From positions 1 to 64,000 of the forward strand of contig JBBRUG010000002.1 in assembly GCA_038247995.1 (NCBI GenBank): DNA of 64,000 nucleotides. The letters run 5' to 3'. Source of the stretch: JBBRUG01 sp038247995 (GTDB taxonomy: Bacteria > Chloroflexota > Chloroflexia > Chloroflexales > Chloroflexaceae). The notes under the pieces are model-generated. The model saw only the letters and a list, made by a program, of their open reading frames with translations, searched no databases and was not told the DNA's origin. Both the position numbers and the translations under genes were made by a program. This document shows, piece by piece, positions 7,756 to 18,800 of the stretch (position 1 is the first letter of the stretch; the number at the start of each line of letters is the position of its first letter).

Positions 7756-9585
7756 TCAGCGCAAATTAAACTCCGGCGTTGCCGCGATCAACTGTACCAA
7801 CGCCCGGATGCGATCCTCCAAGGCTTTTGGATCACCATAGTCGGGAGCCAGATTCTCGACCCGCCCACGGTCGTTGGTCCGCGTCTTCAGTTGCGGCGGC
7901 TCATTCGGATTCATGCCCTGGGCCAGGAAATTCACCAGTGCTTGCCGCACTGCCGGCGCGACGTTGTAGCCACAAAGTCGGCTCAGCCAGAAATCTACGA
8001 CGGCATAACAGCTCACGCCGGTCGGCGTCTGTGCGACAACATCAACCCGTATATTGCCGCCCCAACTCTGGGTGAGGTTGTAGGGTAGACTCCAGCGGGT
8101 CAACATGCCGTTCGTGTTGGCCCAGTAGTCGGCATTGTCTGGGTGCCCGGTGGGCGGCTCCCAGCCGAACAGGCGCTGGCCGGTTGTATCGACCTGGAAG
8201 AGCAGGCCACCCCAGTAACCGCCCTGATTGGTGTTGCCGTCGATGGCTGCGACATCGGTGGGGAGCACGGCGCCCGTGGCGCGCAGATAGGCCCAGATCG
8301 CCTCTAGTGGGCGCTTGACTTTCCCGCCGAAGCTGCTACGGGATTCTGTAGAGAGCAAAATGCTGCGTAATACCAGTTCGATCTGATTCGGCGCCTCGCG
8401 GTTGGCCATCCAAACTTCTGTCGCCGCGTCGAGCAGTTCATCCGACGGCGTATCGCTCACGAAGCGTCGGCAAAGTTTACGCACCACGTGGCGCGCCGTG
8501 CCCGGGTGGTAGGCCACTCGATCGATAACTGCGTAACCTTCCTCAACGGGATTGGCGCGGATTTCAATCAAATCACTGTTTGTCCGCGCTAGAACTCTCT
8601 TTAGCCCCCCCTGATGCCAACTATTGTTGTAGAAGAAGCTGCCGTCGTTCGGGTCGGTGGCCCCGTGGTTGCCGTTGGCGATCGTCCAGCCGGTTAGCGC
8701 AAACGAGGCGTTGTACACGTCGTCGTCAATATAGCCGCGGGCGAAGGTTTCATCGCCGTAGGTCGTCGTGCCGATATTCTCCCATTCGTCATAGAACTTA
8801 AAGTAGTTATCGGAACCGAGGGTGTGCAGTTCAAACAGCTCGCGGGCGAAGTTCTCATTGCCGCCTTCGCCGCCGGCCACCCGGTTCGAGACGTTGTTCA
8901 GGTAGTACATCATCCCCACGCTCTGGGCCACATCCACCAGGAAGTTGCGGAAGTTGCCCAAGGCGTGGGTGCGGATCAGCCGGTCGTACGCCGGCCAAGT
9001 GGCAAGCACGTTGTCGCTTACATTCGGGTTCACATTGAAGTGGTTGTGCCAGAAGTCGGTTAAAACTTCAAACAGTTGGCGCCGGCTGTAGAGCGCCCGG
9101 ATCCATGTGGCAACCTTCACTTCGTCCGTCGGGCGGCGGCGCTCGGCGAAGTTCATTTGTGCGCGCGAACGCACCAGGTTGATCCAGAGCGCCTGGCTCA
9201 ACTCCTTGTGGGTGCCTGGTGCGAGTACGTACGTCAGTGGCCGAACCTCGCTCACGTCGTTGTAGCGAATCTTCAGCCCCGTGTTCGCCAATACCTCGTT
9301 ACAGGCGCTGTCGTCGAGGCTCTGCGGGTTTAGCTGCTGCGCAATCCAGCGCTCGTAGCGCTCGGTCTCAGTACCGCCAAGAGCGCGAAATTCGGCCACT
9401 GCCGTCGGGCTTGGCCCAAAGGAGAGCCGGTGCATGGCCACAATCTCGGGGCTGGCCGCAGGGAGGATCACGCAAGCGGCTTCGACCATTTGTGGCTCGG
9501 GGCCGACCGCTGCCGTTGTCGCTGTTGCCGCGACAGCGGCCATTGCGGCACTGCTCCCCAAAAATTGGCGTCGCGAGAGGGTCAT
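7756..9585 (-). CDS. DUF1800 family protein, Tat-exported
   Basis: The 609-residue protein starts with MTLSRRQFLG, a twin-arginine signal followed by an Ala/Val-rich segment, so export by Tat is expected. The body matches DUF1800: an N-terminal MHRLSFGPSP block, HNHFNVN in the middle, NFARELFELHTLG, and a C-terminal LVQLIAATPEFNLR. The ATG at 9585 is preferred over an upstream frame extension because AGGAGTGACG precedes it and the Tat signal begins at once. It is the first gene of the DUF1800-DUF1501 pair and has a good promoter at 9631-9660. The function is unknown for the family. Confidence 0.9.
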   Translation of the reverse strand: MTLSRRQFLGSSAAMAAVAATATTAAVGPEPQMVEAACVILPAASPEIVAMHRLSFGPSPTAVAEFRALGGTETERYERWIAQQLNPQSLDDSACNEVLANTGLKIRYNDVSEVRPLTYVLAPGTHKELSQALWINLVRSRAQMNFAERRRPTDEVKVATWIRALYSRRQLFEVLTDFWHNHFNVNPNVSDNVLATWPAYDRLIRTHALGNFRNFLVDVAQSVGMMYYLNNVSNRVAGGEGGNENFARELFELHTLGSDNYFKFYDEWENIGTTTYGDETFARGYIDDDVYNASFALTGWTIANGNHGATDPNDGSFFYNNSWHQGGLKRVLARTNSDLIEIRANPVEEGYAVIDRVAYHPGTARHVVRKLCRRFVSDTPSDELLDAATEVWMANREAPNQIELVLRSILLSTESRSSFGGKVKRPLEAIWAYLRATGAVLPTDVAAIDGNTNQGGYWGGLLFQVDTTGQRLFGWEPPTGHPDNADYWANTNGMLTRWSLPYNLTQSWGGNIRVDVVAQTPTGVSCYAVVDFWLSRLCGYNVAPAVRQALVNFLAQGMNPNEPPQLKTRTNDRGRVENLAPDYGDPKALEDRIRALVQLIAATPEFNLR

Positions 9586-9630
9586 AAAAACGTCACTCCT
9601 CGAATATCGTGGTTTTTTAGTTACGACAAA

Positions 9631-9660
9631 AGTATAAATTTTATTAACACGTTCGCGCAA
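9631..9660 (-). promoter_or_regulatory. sigma-70-type promoter for DUF1800-DUF1501
   Basis: On the minus strand TTGCGC (9655-9660) and TATACT (9631-9636) are separated by 18 bp. They lie about 46 bp upstream of the ATG at 9585. Confidence 0.65.
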
Positions 9661-9976
9661 TCACCACATGGTCCTGCCGAGCTATACCGCCAACGGTGAC
9701 CATGCGTACCATTGCTTTGCGGATTCAGGAGCCGGCTCCGCACGCCGTCATACGGGCCGACCCACGTGTCTGCCCCGGGCCGCCCCGCCAGCGCCCCCGT
9801 ACGGGCGCCCCTCGTGGTCGCCCAGGGTTGCCCCTCGCGAAGCCTGTTTGGATGCACAAAATACAAAAGTACACCAACCATAGCGCACAAGAGACAGCAA
9901 AACCGTGAGCATACTACAGTTAATCGTAGGTATAACGTACCCCTCCCCCCCCTGTCTATAGTCCTGCTACTATTCA

Positions 9977-10006
9977 TTGACGCAGCGCCAGCGCGTCGTG
10001 TACAAT
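9977..10006 (+). promoter_or_regulatory. sigma-70-type promoter for the signalling block
   Basis: TTGACG (9977-9982) and TACAAT (10001-10006) are separated by 18 bp. The leader before the ATG at 10161 would be about 150 nt. Confidence 0.65.
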
Positions 10007-10160
10007 AGAATGTATCAACCGCAACGGAAAGCCAGATCCTGATGTCATCCGAATGTAATCTCAAAGGCTTGTTTCAATGAAGCGCTACAGTATATAGTAA
10101 TTAGAAAGGGTAATCGTACCTTCGTTTGTGTTGTTTTCGGTTCGTAGAAAGGGGTTCTCA

Positions 10161-11717
10161 ATGGAGCGGATCATCATTCGAGACCATATTATCATCCCCC
10201 CTTTTGCTGAGCCGGCCCGCGATCTGCGCCTCCTCAACAAACCCCTTTGGCTTCTCCAGCGTGATTTGCTCAAAATCCACTGCAAAGGCAGTACTGAGAT
10301 CGAGTCAATTGACGAAATCTATAGCGCAGCAATGGATCGCGAGCGCGAACTCCTCGTTCATCGCGATAACCTCTTTTTTAATGCGCCTCTGATCGAGGCG
10401 TTTATTAGCGCAGCTCGGGCCAGCGGTCGCCCATGTCAGATTGCATTTCGTGCCGGTGACCCGGTGACCAGGCGCGGCGGCGATCCGTCCATCGAGCGTC
10501 ATGCACTCCAACTCAGCCAGGGTTTCACTCGCTACGACGGTGTCGAACGTATTCTCGACGGCACTGTGGGCGAAGACGCTGTGTATGTCGCCGACATGTA
10601 CTATTTTCCGGCCGGCCGCCGCGATGATCCTGTGCCTCTGGTCATTGATACTCAGAGCCACGAGATGGGCTATTATCACATTCCCAGCTATATGGCCAGC
10701 CAGGGCGACTTGACCTTTCAAATCCCGATCCGGGCGTTTCTTTCGATTGAGAGCTGGCTGCACGTTTTTATGGCCAATATCATCATGGGCGTCTTCTCGT
10801 GGGCTGCCACCGAGGATACGCGCATGACCAAGGCGCGCCTCAAAAATATTCTGCATTGGAATGCCGAAGATTGGGAAGTCTTTCCCAGCAAGATCGCCTT
10901 TTCGGCCAAAGCGATCTGGGAACGGATCAACCCCTTTGAGGAGCAGTGGCGCAATCATTTCTATGCCTCACGTGCGATGGTGAAAGTAGGCCAACGCTGC
11001 TCAATTGATCCCACCGCGATTATTCACGGCCCAACGGTAATCGGCGATGATGTGAATATTGGGCCGGGCGTGGTGATCTCCAACAGTCTGATCGGCAATA
11101 ATGTCACTATTATGCAGGGTTCGCAGATAATGCTCAGCGTCGTGAGCGACCGGTGCTACCTGCCCTTCAATGGCGGCCTCTTCATGACGAGCCTCATGGA
11201 GAATACGATGGTCGCCCAGAATTCGACGCTGCAACTCTGTGTGCTGGGCCGTAACACCTTTGTCGGCGCCAACAATGTTTTTACGGACTTTAACTTGCAG
11301 GGCGAGCCGATCAAGATCATTCATCACGGTCGCCCGGTGGCAATCAATTTGCCGGTGCTCGGTTCGGCAGTTGGCCATAACTGCAAGATCGGTAGCGGCT
11401 TTGTGGTCTATCCTGGTCGCATGATCGAATCAAATACTGTTATAATCTTTGATAATGAGCGCAATCTGATCCGCAAGACGGTGCCGGGCCACGATCTTGA
11501 TGATGTCGATGAGGCTACCGGCGAGCCGCGCCGGATCGTCTACCACTGGCCCAACGTCTACTCTGACCCTTCGCTGCCTAACGATGACGCTGCCTCGATC
11601 GAGGCCAGTGTCGCCGGCGGATCAACTTACACGAACGGACATAGTTCGCAACCTGCTGTTCGGGCCACGTCGAGCGACGCGCCAACTGCACACATCGCAA
11701 CTACGCGAGGAGGATAG
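10161..11717 (+). CDS. left-handed beta-helix (hexapeptide-repeat) protein of unknown function
   Basis: In this 518-residue protein, residues 1-280 form a domain I do not recognise, starting MERIIIRDHIII. From about residue 285 to 430 there are hexapeptide turns of a left-handed beta-helix, such as IDPTAIIHGPTVIGDD, VLGRNTFVGANN and AVGHNCKIGSG. This is the fold of GlmU-like and other acyl/nucleotidyl transferases. The last 60 residues look disordered and rich in Ser/Thr/Ala. The ATG at 10161 follows a GAAAGGGG site. The response regulator starts four bases after its stop, so the two are probably co-transcribed. A sugar or acyl transferase is possible, but a scaffold role beside the sensor genes is equally open. 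Confidence 0.7.
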   Translation: MERIIIRDHIIIPPFAEPARDLRLLNKPLWLLQRDLLKIHCKGSTEIESIDEIYSAAMDRERELLVHRDNLFFNAPLIEAFISAARASGRPCQIAFRAGDPVTRRGGDPSIERHALQLSQGFTRYDGVERILDGTVGEDAVYVADMYYFPAGRRDDPVPLVIDTQSHEMGYYHIPSYMASQGDLTFQIPIRAFLSIESWLHVFMANIIMGVFSWAATEDTRMTKARLKNILHWNAEDWEVFPSKIAFSAKAIWERINPFEEQWRNHFYASRAMVKVGQRCSIDPTAIIHGPTVIGDDVNIGPGVVISNSLIGNNVTIMQGSQIMLSVVSDRCYLPFNGGLFMTSLMENTMVAQNSTLQLCVLGRNTFVGANNVFTDFNLQGEPIKIIHHGRPVAINLPVLGSAVGHNCKIGSGFVVYPGRMIESNTVIIFDNERNLIRKTVPGHDLDDVDEATGEPRRIVYHWPNVYSDPSLPNDDAASIEASVAGGSTYTNGHSSQPAVRATSSDAPTAHIATTRGG

Positions 11718-11721
11718 ATCG

Positions 11722-12669
11722 GTGAGCAAAGAGCGTATCCTGGTCGTTGAAGACCAGCCCGACATTTCAAGCCTGTTAAAGATCTATTTCACCTCACAAG
11801 GATATGAGGTTTTTACGGCAATGCGTGGCCAGCAGGCCCTGGACATCTGCACCAAAACGCCGCCGAACCTGGCCTTGCTCGATGTGAACCTGCCCGACAT
11901 GGAAGGCTACGATATCGGCAAGGCGTTGCGCGCCAGTCCACGCACGCGTCACATTCCGATCATCTTTCTAACGGCGCGTGGCGAGCGTCGCGACCGCCTG
12001 ATCGGCCTTGGCGAAGTGCAGGCCCAGTATTACATTGTGAAGCCCTTCGATATCGAAGAGGTTCACACGATCGTTAAGAATCAGCTTGATGAAGCCCGGC
12101 GGAAGAACCAACTTCATCCGGTGACCAACTTGCCCACCGCCGACTTGATTAACGATCAGTTGCGCATGCTGCTTGCGACACAAGGCTGGGCAATGGCGTT
12201 GCTCCATATCAATGGCTTTGAGCTGTTCACCCAGAGTTATGGCGCAGTGGTCGGCGAAGATGTGCTGAAGTTTTCCTCACTCTTGCTGAACGAAGTGGTC
12301 AATGAGCTTGGCAGCAGCGAAGATTTTGTCGGCCAGATGGTGGTTGGCCCCGACTTTGTTATAACCTCGACGCCGGAACGGATTAAGGCTATTTGTGAAC
12401 GCCTGATTACCCGTTTTGATGCGGAGATCGGCTTGCACTACAACTATAAGCATCGTAAGCAGGGCTACATTGAGGTTGCCGACGATAACGGTGTGATGCG
12501 TCAGGTACAGCTCATGTCGATCTCGATTGGTGTGCTCACCAGTCAAGATGGCCCCTTCTACGATATCCGCGAACTAAGCGAGACGGCTGAAGAGACGCGC
12601 CAGCGGGCGCTTCAGCACGCACGCGATCAGGGGCGTAAGAGTTGGGTGGCCACTGGTCGGAGTCGTTAA
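11722..12669 (+). CDS. response regulator with degenerate GGDEF-like output domain
   Basis: Residues 1-125 are a receiver domain: acidic pocket EDQPD, phospho-acceptor Asp in LLDVNLPD, Thr in FLTARG and Lys in YIVKPFD. A GGDEF-like domain follows from about residue 140, starting at HPVTNLPTADLI. Its catalytic GG(D/E)EF loop is replaced by VGPDF, so diguanylate cyclase activity is unlikely. Its role may be nucleotide binding or protein contact. The start is GTG at 11722, with GAGGAGG about nine bases upstream. An earlier in-frame ATG would overlap the previous gene. It sits between the beta-helix gene and the giant kinase, which suggests it is the partner of that kinase. Confidence 0.85.
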   Translation: MSKERILVVEDQPDISSLLKIYFTSQGYEVFTAMRGQQALDICTKTPPNLALLDVNLPDMEGYDIGKALRASPRTRHIPIIFLTARGERRDRLIGLGEVQAQYYIVKPFDIEEVHTIVKNQLDEARRKNQLHPVTNLPTADLINDQLRMLLATQGWAMALLHINGFELFTQSYGAVVGEDVLKFSSLLLNEVVNELGSSEDFVGQMVVGPDFVITSTPERIKAICERLITRFDAEIGLHYNYKHRKQGYIEVADDNGVMRQVQLMSISIGVLTSQDGPFYDIRELSETAEETRQRALQHARDQGRKSWVATGRSR

Positions 12670-12688
12670 CTGCGCGTCCGCGTAGCTC

Positions 12689-12731
12689 AGGCAGGAGGGG
12701 GTGCATGTCCTGTGCCCCTTTCTGCCTTCTT
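12689..12731 (+). terminator. hairpin terminator after the response regulator
   Basis: AGGCAG (12689-12694) pairs with CTGCCT (12722-12727), enclosing a second GGGGTGCA/TGTGCCCC stem. A short T-rich tail follows. It may reduce read-through into the kinase gene. Confidence 0.55.
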
Positions 12732-12886
12732 CGATCTCGTTTATCGATTTCAGTGCGTTCGGCAACGAAACCCCCATGCACGCCAGAATATGGTTTCAAA
12801 CACGTTTATAACGAGTGTGTCATTACACGACGTAGCCCCCACGTAAGATGTGCCTGCGGAATGCCCGCGACCGGTACCGAGGTTCC

Positions 12887-15800
12887 ATGGACGCGATGAT
12901 CGCCTCGACCCCGATTTATGGTTGGGAACTCCTCGCCCAACTTGCCCAATACGGCCAGCAAGAGCGGATTGTTGTTGATCCTGCTGAATATGCGCGTACC
13001 CTGGCTGAAGTGCTGGGGCGCTATCTGCCTGATGCCGGCCGGCTAGAGTTGCTTGAGGATACGCTGCCGCTCGCGGCGGCGGCATGGGGCGATCCTGTCG
13101 CTGACCTGACGCCGCTGACGCTACGCGCCGATGCCACTGCGATCGGTCGATTATCTCTCGGCGGCGCTGGAGCCGCAGCGCTCGAACCACATTTTGCTAC
13201 GGCCCTTGCCGCGCAGTTGAGCCTGTTGCTGTTGAACCGTCAGCGCGCCGAGGCCGCCGAGCGCACCCAGGCGTTGCAGGCGCTGGTCGCGCATAGCCTG
13301 GAACAGGTGGGTGTGCTTGATACACGCACGCTGATGAGCGCGGCGCTCACCAAGGCGCTGGCTGTTTTGGGTGTGGGCGGAGCAGCAATCTATGGTCGGG
13401 AGAGCGCCGAAACGCCCCTGAGTTTGACTGCTCAGACCGCGGCGGGTTTCGCTTTTACCCCACAGGCGCTCGACGCCGATCATATTGTGGTTCGGGCGCT
13501 GGAAACTTCCGCTCCGGTAGAAGGGCGGTTGCTGCCCGCAGTGCGGCGGCGCAGCGCGAATGGGAGCAGCATTGCGCGTGAGGCGCTGGCCATTCCTTTG
13601 CCGGCTCAGGAGCAGCAAGCGAGTGTGCTGGTGATCGTGCCTGAAGCCGATCAGGCGCTTCGGCCAAGCCAACGCCGTCTGGCCCAGGACTTTGCCGCGC
13701 AAGTGATGCTTCTGCTGCGTAATGCACGCCTGTTCAGTCAGCAACAGCAGCGTGCGCGCGAACTGTTTGTCCTTTATGAAAATAGCCAAGCGATCAATTC
13801 GGCGGCGCAGATCGAGAGTATGCTCAATCGCGCGGCGGAAAATATTGCGCTGGCCCTTGCCGCCGACTACTGCGCCGTCTTGCTGATCGACCCCCACGCA
13901 TCCGATGTGTTGCGCAGTGTCGCCACCTATAACGAAACCCATCGCCAGAACGCGCAAGCAACCAGTGACGAGTTGGTACTTACCGATTCGGCGGCGCTGC
14001 TCGCTCAGGCGGCGCGTGGTGAGGCGATCCAGTTTGAACATTTGGCGACAAGTGCGCCGCAGCAACCACTGGCCGCTGCGCTCTATGCCGATGGCTGTGC
14101 GGCTGCACTGGTTGTGCCGATGCGCGGTAAAGATCAGGTGATCGGTTTGCTGGTGGTGGGCTATGCGCGTGATCACTATGCCGCAAGCCAGACGGAGCGC
14201 AACCTGGCGCAGGTGCTGGCCGTTCAAGTGACAACCGCTGTTGAAACGCGCCGTCTGGCGTTGGCCGAACAGCAACGCGCTGCCGAACTGGAGTTGCTGC
14301 AACAGATTAGTCAGAATCTCAATGCAGAACTCTCGCTCGATGAAACCTACGAAGCGATCCTTGAAGGTGTGCAAGCACTGATGAAGTTCAGCGGTGCGCG
14401 GATTATGCGCTACACACCGCGGCTCCGCACAATGCAGGCTGTTGCGGCGTGCGGCCTTTTGAACGGTGCCGGAACGCCCGGCGACGCGCTGAGCCTCTGG
14501 CTGGTACGGCATCAGCGCCCGCTGCGCTTGCCTGATCTCCAGCAGTCGCCGGCCGATCTTGCCGGCCTTACCCCGCCGGCGCTCGCCGACACTAAAGCGC
14601 CGCGGGCATACATCGGTGTGCCGATGCGGGTTGGCGATGAGTTGATTGGCGCGCTGGAGTTGTTTAGCAGCCGAGTAAATGCATTTAGCGCCGACGATGA
14701 GCGGCTGCTGAGTATTATTGCCGGACTCTCGGTGCAGGCGATTACAAATGCCAGTCGTTATGAACAAGCCGACAGCAGCTTGCGGACGCGGGTTGAGCAA
14801 TTGCGTGCGCTCCAGCGGGTCAGCAGCCAGTTGGCGATCACATTGAACCAGGATGAGATCCTGGCTTATGTGTTGGAACAGGCTCTGCGTGCCACCGGCG
14901 CAACCCAAGGTTTGATCGCGTTGCGCGTGGCCCAGGAAGAACGCCACGAAGGTCATTTGCCCGGTGAACTCGCGCGCCGCGCACTCGTTTCGAGCGCCAG
15001 CGATGATCCGGCCGACTATTTGATTGTTGAACTGGTTGGTTACCCTGAGCCTGCGCGCAGCAAGTTGCTGCACGCGCATCTCGGTGAAGGTGTAACTACT
15101 GCGCAGCGTGCGTTGCAACGCCGCGAACCTGAACTGAGCGATACGCTCACGGTTGCCGAACGCCGTGCTCTGCGTAGCGACGAGGCTGCAAGCGCGCTCG
15201 CCGCCCCGATCTTCTACCAGGCTGGCGTGGCGGGCGTGTTGTTGCTGCTCGCACCATTGCCGCACGCCTTCGACCACGACGCAATTGAGTTTTTGCGGGC
15301 GCTGACCCACCAGGCCGCAGTGGGGATCGGCAATGCCCAGCGCTACGCCGACCTTGAACATCTCTCGCGGATGCTCCAGCGTCGTGCCGATATTCTGAAT
15401 GATGTGCTCGAAATCGGGCAAGCCCTGCGTGCCGATCGCTCATTGGCCAACTTGTTGGAGCAGGTTGGCTATAGCGCAATGGAGTCGGCCGATTTCCGCA
15501 CGATCCTGTTCCTGCTCACCGATGCCGACGCGCCGGATCTGTTGCGGCCCCATGCTGCGGCCGGCATTCCGCTCAACGAACTGGATGAAATGGCGGAACA
15601 TCCGCTGGCAGCGGATCTGGCAGTGCGTTATCTTGATTCGCAGTATCGGATTGGGCGCAGCTATTTTGTGCCGGTTGAGGCAGCGCAGTCGTTCGAGCGT
15701 GAGTTTGATACGACCATTTTTACCTATAGCTCGTTTGATGATGCTCGCACGCCCGATGAGTGGCAACACGGTGATCGACTCTGTGTGCCGTTGTACTCGA

Positions 15801-18800
15801 CCGAGGGCAATATGCTCGGCGTGATGGTGGTGAGCGACCCGCTCGATCGGCGGCGACCGACTGCACGCAGCGTCGAGCCGCTGGAGATTTTCGCCGATCA
15901 AGCTGCGATTGCGATCGAGAACCACTTACTCTTCGACGATGCGCACGCACGCGCCGAACAGCAGGGTGCGCTCTTCCGCGTCGGCACGGCGGCTACCTCA
16001 ACTACGGATATTGACTCGCTGCTCGAAGGCGTGTATCAGGAGATCGTGGCTTACCTCGGCACACCGAGCTACTTCTACGTTGCCAACTACCTGCCCGAGC
16101 GCGAGCAGGTACGCTTCGAGTTGTTTATGCGGCAGGGCGAGGTGGTTGCCGCGAATCATAAGGCGCTGGCGCCGAAGGCCGGCCTGACTGCGCAGATTCT
16201 CGATACCGGGCGTTATCTGCTGGTGAGCGATCTGGCGACTCAACCCGAGTTGCCCGAACGAAGCGTCACCCAATTCGACGATGCGCCTGATGTCCGCTCA
16301 TGGCTGGGTGTGCCGCTGATCAGTCAGGGGCATACCATTGGTGTGTTGAGCGTCCAAGATTATGCGCCCAATGCCTTCTCTGAGCGTGATCTCCAATTCT
16401 TCACTACGCTAGCGAGCCAGTTGGCGATCGCGCTCGAAAATGCACGCCTCTTCAACGAACGCGAGCGCCGCATCGCCGAGCTGAATGTGATCAACCGGAT
16501 CGGCCAGGTCACGGCTTCGACGCTCGATCTGCAAGTTATGCTGAGCCAGGTCTATGCCCAGTTGGCGGCGTTCCTCAGCCTGGATTCCTTCTTTATTTTT
16601 GTCTATCAGGCCGAAACGAACGACATCACGCTCTCGCTCCAAGTGGATGAGGGCGTCGAGCAGTTTGAGGCAAATGAACGTACGCCCGGGCCGGGCAGCC
16701 TCACCGCCCAGATCATTGCGACGCGCCAGCCGTTACATTTTCATGATTTGCGGATCGAAGCGGAACAGCGCGGCTTCGAGCCAGTGACGTTCGGGAGCGA
16801 GCGTGCATCAGCGTCCTGGCTTGGGGTGCCGCTACTCGTGGGCGACGGCATGGTAGTCGGCGTGATCGCCGTGATGAACTATACTCCCGATATGTACGGC
16901 GAGCGTGAGCAGTCGTTTATGACTACCGTGGCCAATCAGCTTGCACTTGGTGTGCAAAATGCGCGCTTGTTGGCGCGCGCACAGGCTCAGGTCGATCAGT
17001 TGGCGTTGCTTAACCGGGTGGCTTTCCTGGCCAATACCTCAACCGAGACCAAGCAGATTTATCAAGTGATCGTCGATGCGATGTATGCGGCGACGGGCGT
17101 TGATCAGGCGCGCCTGGTGATCTATGATCGGGCTCGCGATGTGGCGCCTGCGGTGGCTGAAGCTGTGCCGAGTGGGGTGCTTGATACAATTGTTGTGCCG
17201 CTCGCGGATAGCCCCTCGGTGGAATGGCTGGATGCGCAACGGACACCGCTCGTGGCCGAGGACGCGCAGCGCGATGCGCGCTTTGTACGCTCGCACGAGG
17301 CCTTCAGTGCGCTCGGTATTCGTTCGATCGCGTTGGTACCGCTGATCGTGGATGAGGTTGTGATTGGCGCTGTGGGCCTGGATTTTGTCGGACGGACTGG
17401 GGGGTTTAGCGCTCAGGCAATCGAATTGTGCCAGACAATTGCTAACCAGACCTCCACGGCTATCGCTCGATCGCAGAACTTTGCGCGGGCACAGGCCAAC
17501 GCCGATCAGATTCAGGTGCGGTTTAGCCAACTCTCGACATTGCTTGATGCCGCACGCATCCTGAGTTCGCTGCTGCGACCGCAGGAAGTGCTCGATAAGC
17601 TCATGGAGTTGGTGAGTCGCCAGCTCAGCGTTACCACTGTGGCGCTCTGGACGATCACCGAAGATAAAATGCTCACCCCGGCGGCGCTGAGCGGTATTCC
17701 GAGTGACCAGGGTCGTACAATGCGGGTGCCGGTGGGCCAGGGTCTAACTGGGCGGGTAGCCGCCCAGGGCACGCCGCTGGTAATTGATGACGTCAACGCC
17801 GCCGGCGGTTCACTCTACCCCAGCTACCAGCGTGACAATAACCTGCTCTCGTTTATGGGCGTGCCGGTGGTCTACCGTGAACGCACAATCGGTGTGCTGA
17901 GCGTGATGACCGACTACCCGCGTGCGTTTACCGACGACGAAATGCTGTTGCTGGTAGGTCTGGCCGACCAGGCGGCAACCGCGTTGGAGAATGCGCGTCT
18001 GTTCGAAGAACGCGAACGGCGGATCAACGAGTTGCAGACGTTCAACCGGATCAGCCAAGCGGTAAATGCCACCCTTGATCAGGCAACGCTACTCGAAACG
18101 CTCCACGCCGCGATTGGTGAAGTACTCAATGTCAGCACGTCCGGCATTGCGATCTATGACGAAGCCAGTGATCTGCTTACGTACCTTGTGGCATATGATC
18201 AAGGGCAGCCGATTACGCTCGAGCCGATTCGGGTCGGCAATGGTACCAGTGGCTGGGCCGTGCGCAACCGGCAGACCTTGTTGATCAACAGCGCCGCGGA
18301 GGCGCGGAGCCTGGGCCTGGATGTTAATAACCGTACCGGCCGGATTGGTGCAATTGATCAGGAAGAGCAATCGTACCTGGTGACGCCGATTATTTTCGGG
18401 AACCGCGTGTTGGGCGTGATCAATGTTCAGAGTTACGAACTACACGCCTTCGATGAGAACGACCTGCGTTTTGTAACGACTGTAGCGAACCAGGCCGCCG
18501 TGGCGCTGAATAACGCGGTGCTTTTTAGTGAGACGCGCCAGAACGCTGCCGAGATGACAACGCTCTTTGAGGTGACGCAGAACCTCTCGGGTACGTTGGA
18601 TCCGATCGAGACGCAGCACCTCGTCGCCGATGCGGCATTGCGCCTGATCGGCGCTGAGTTCTGCGTTGTGGTCAGTCTTGATCGCTATGGACGCTTTGAT
18701 CGGCAGGTGATCTGTGATCGAAACGGCTTCCGCGAGGATCTGGCCCTGGAACTTCGCGTCGATGGTATGACAACCCAGTTGCTCGAAACCGATCAGCCGG

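Larger units (their letters stand above)
9586..10160. other. 575-bp divergent intergenic region
   Basis: This holds the promoters for the DUF1800 gene (minus) and the beta-helix protein (plus). In the middle (9756-9835) it has hairpin repeats of the GGGC...GCCC family, including an inverted GCCCCCGTACGGGCGCC unit. A poly-C tract lies near 9943-9951. I see no coding frame. Confidence 0.7.

Noticed and set aside
13151..15421. 756-codon open frame on the minus strand inside the giant kinase gene
   Set aside because: It is antisense to well-conserved GAF domains, has no recognisable domain and an odd Arg/Gln-rich composition. It arises from codon bias of the true gene.
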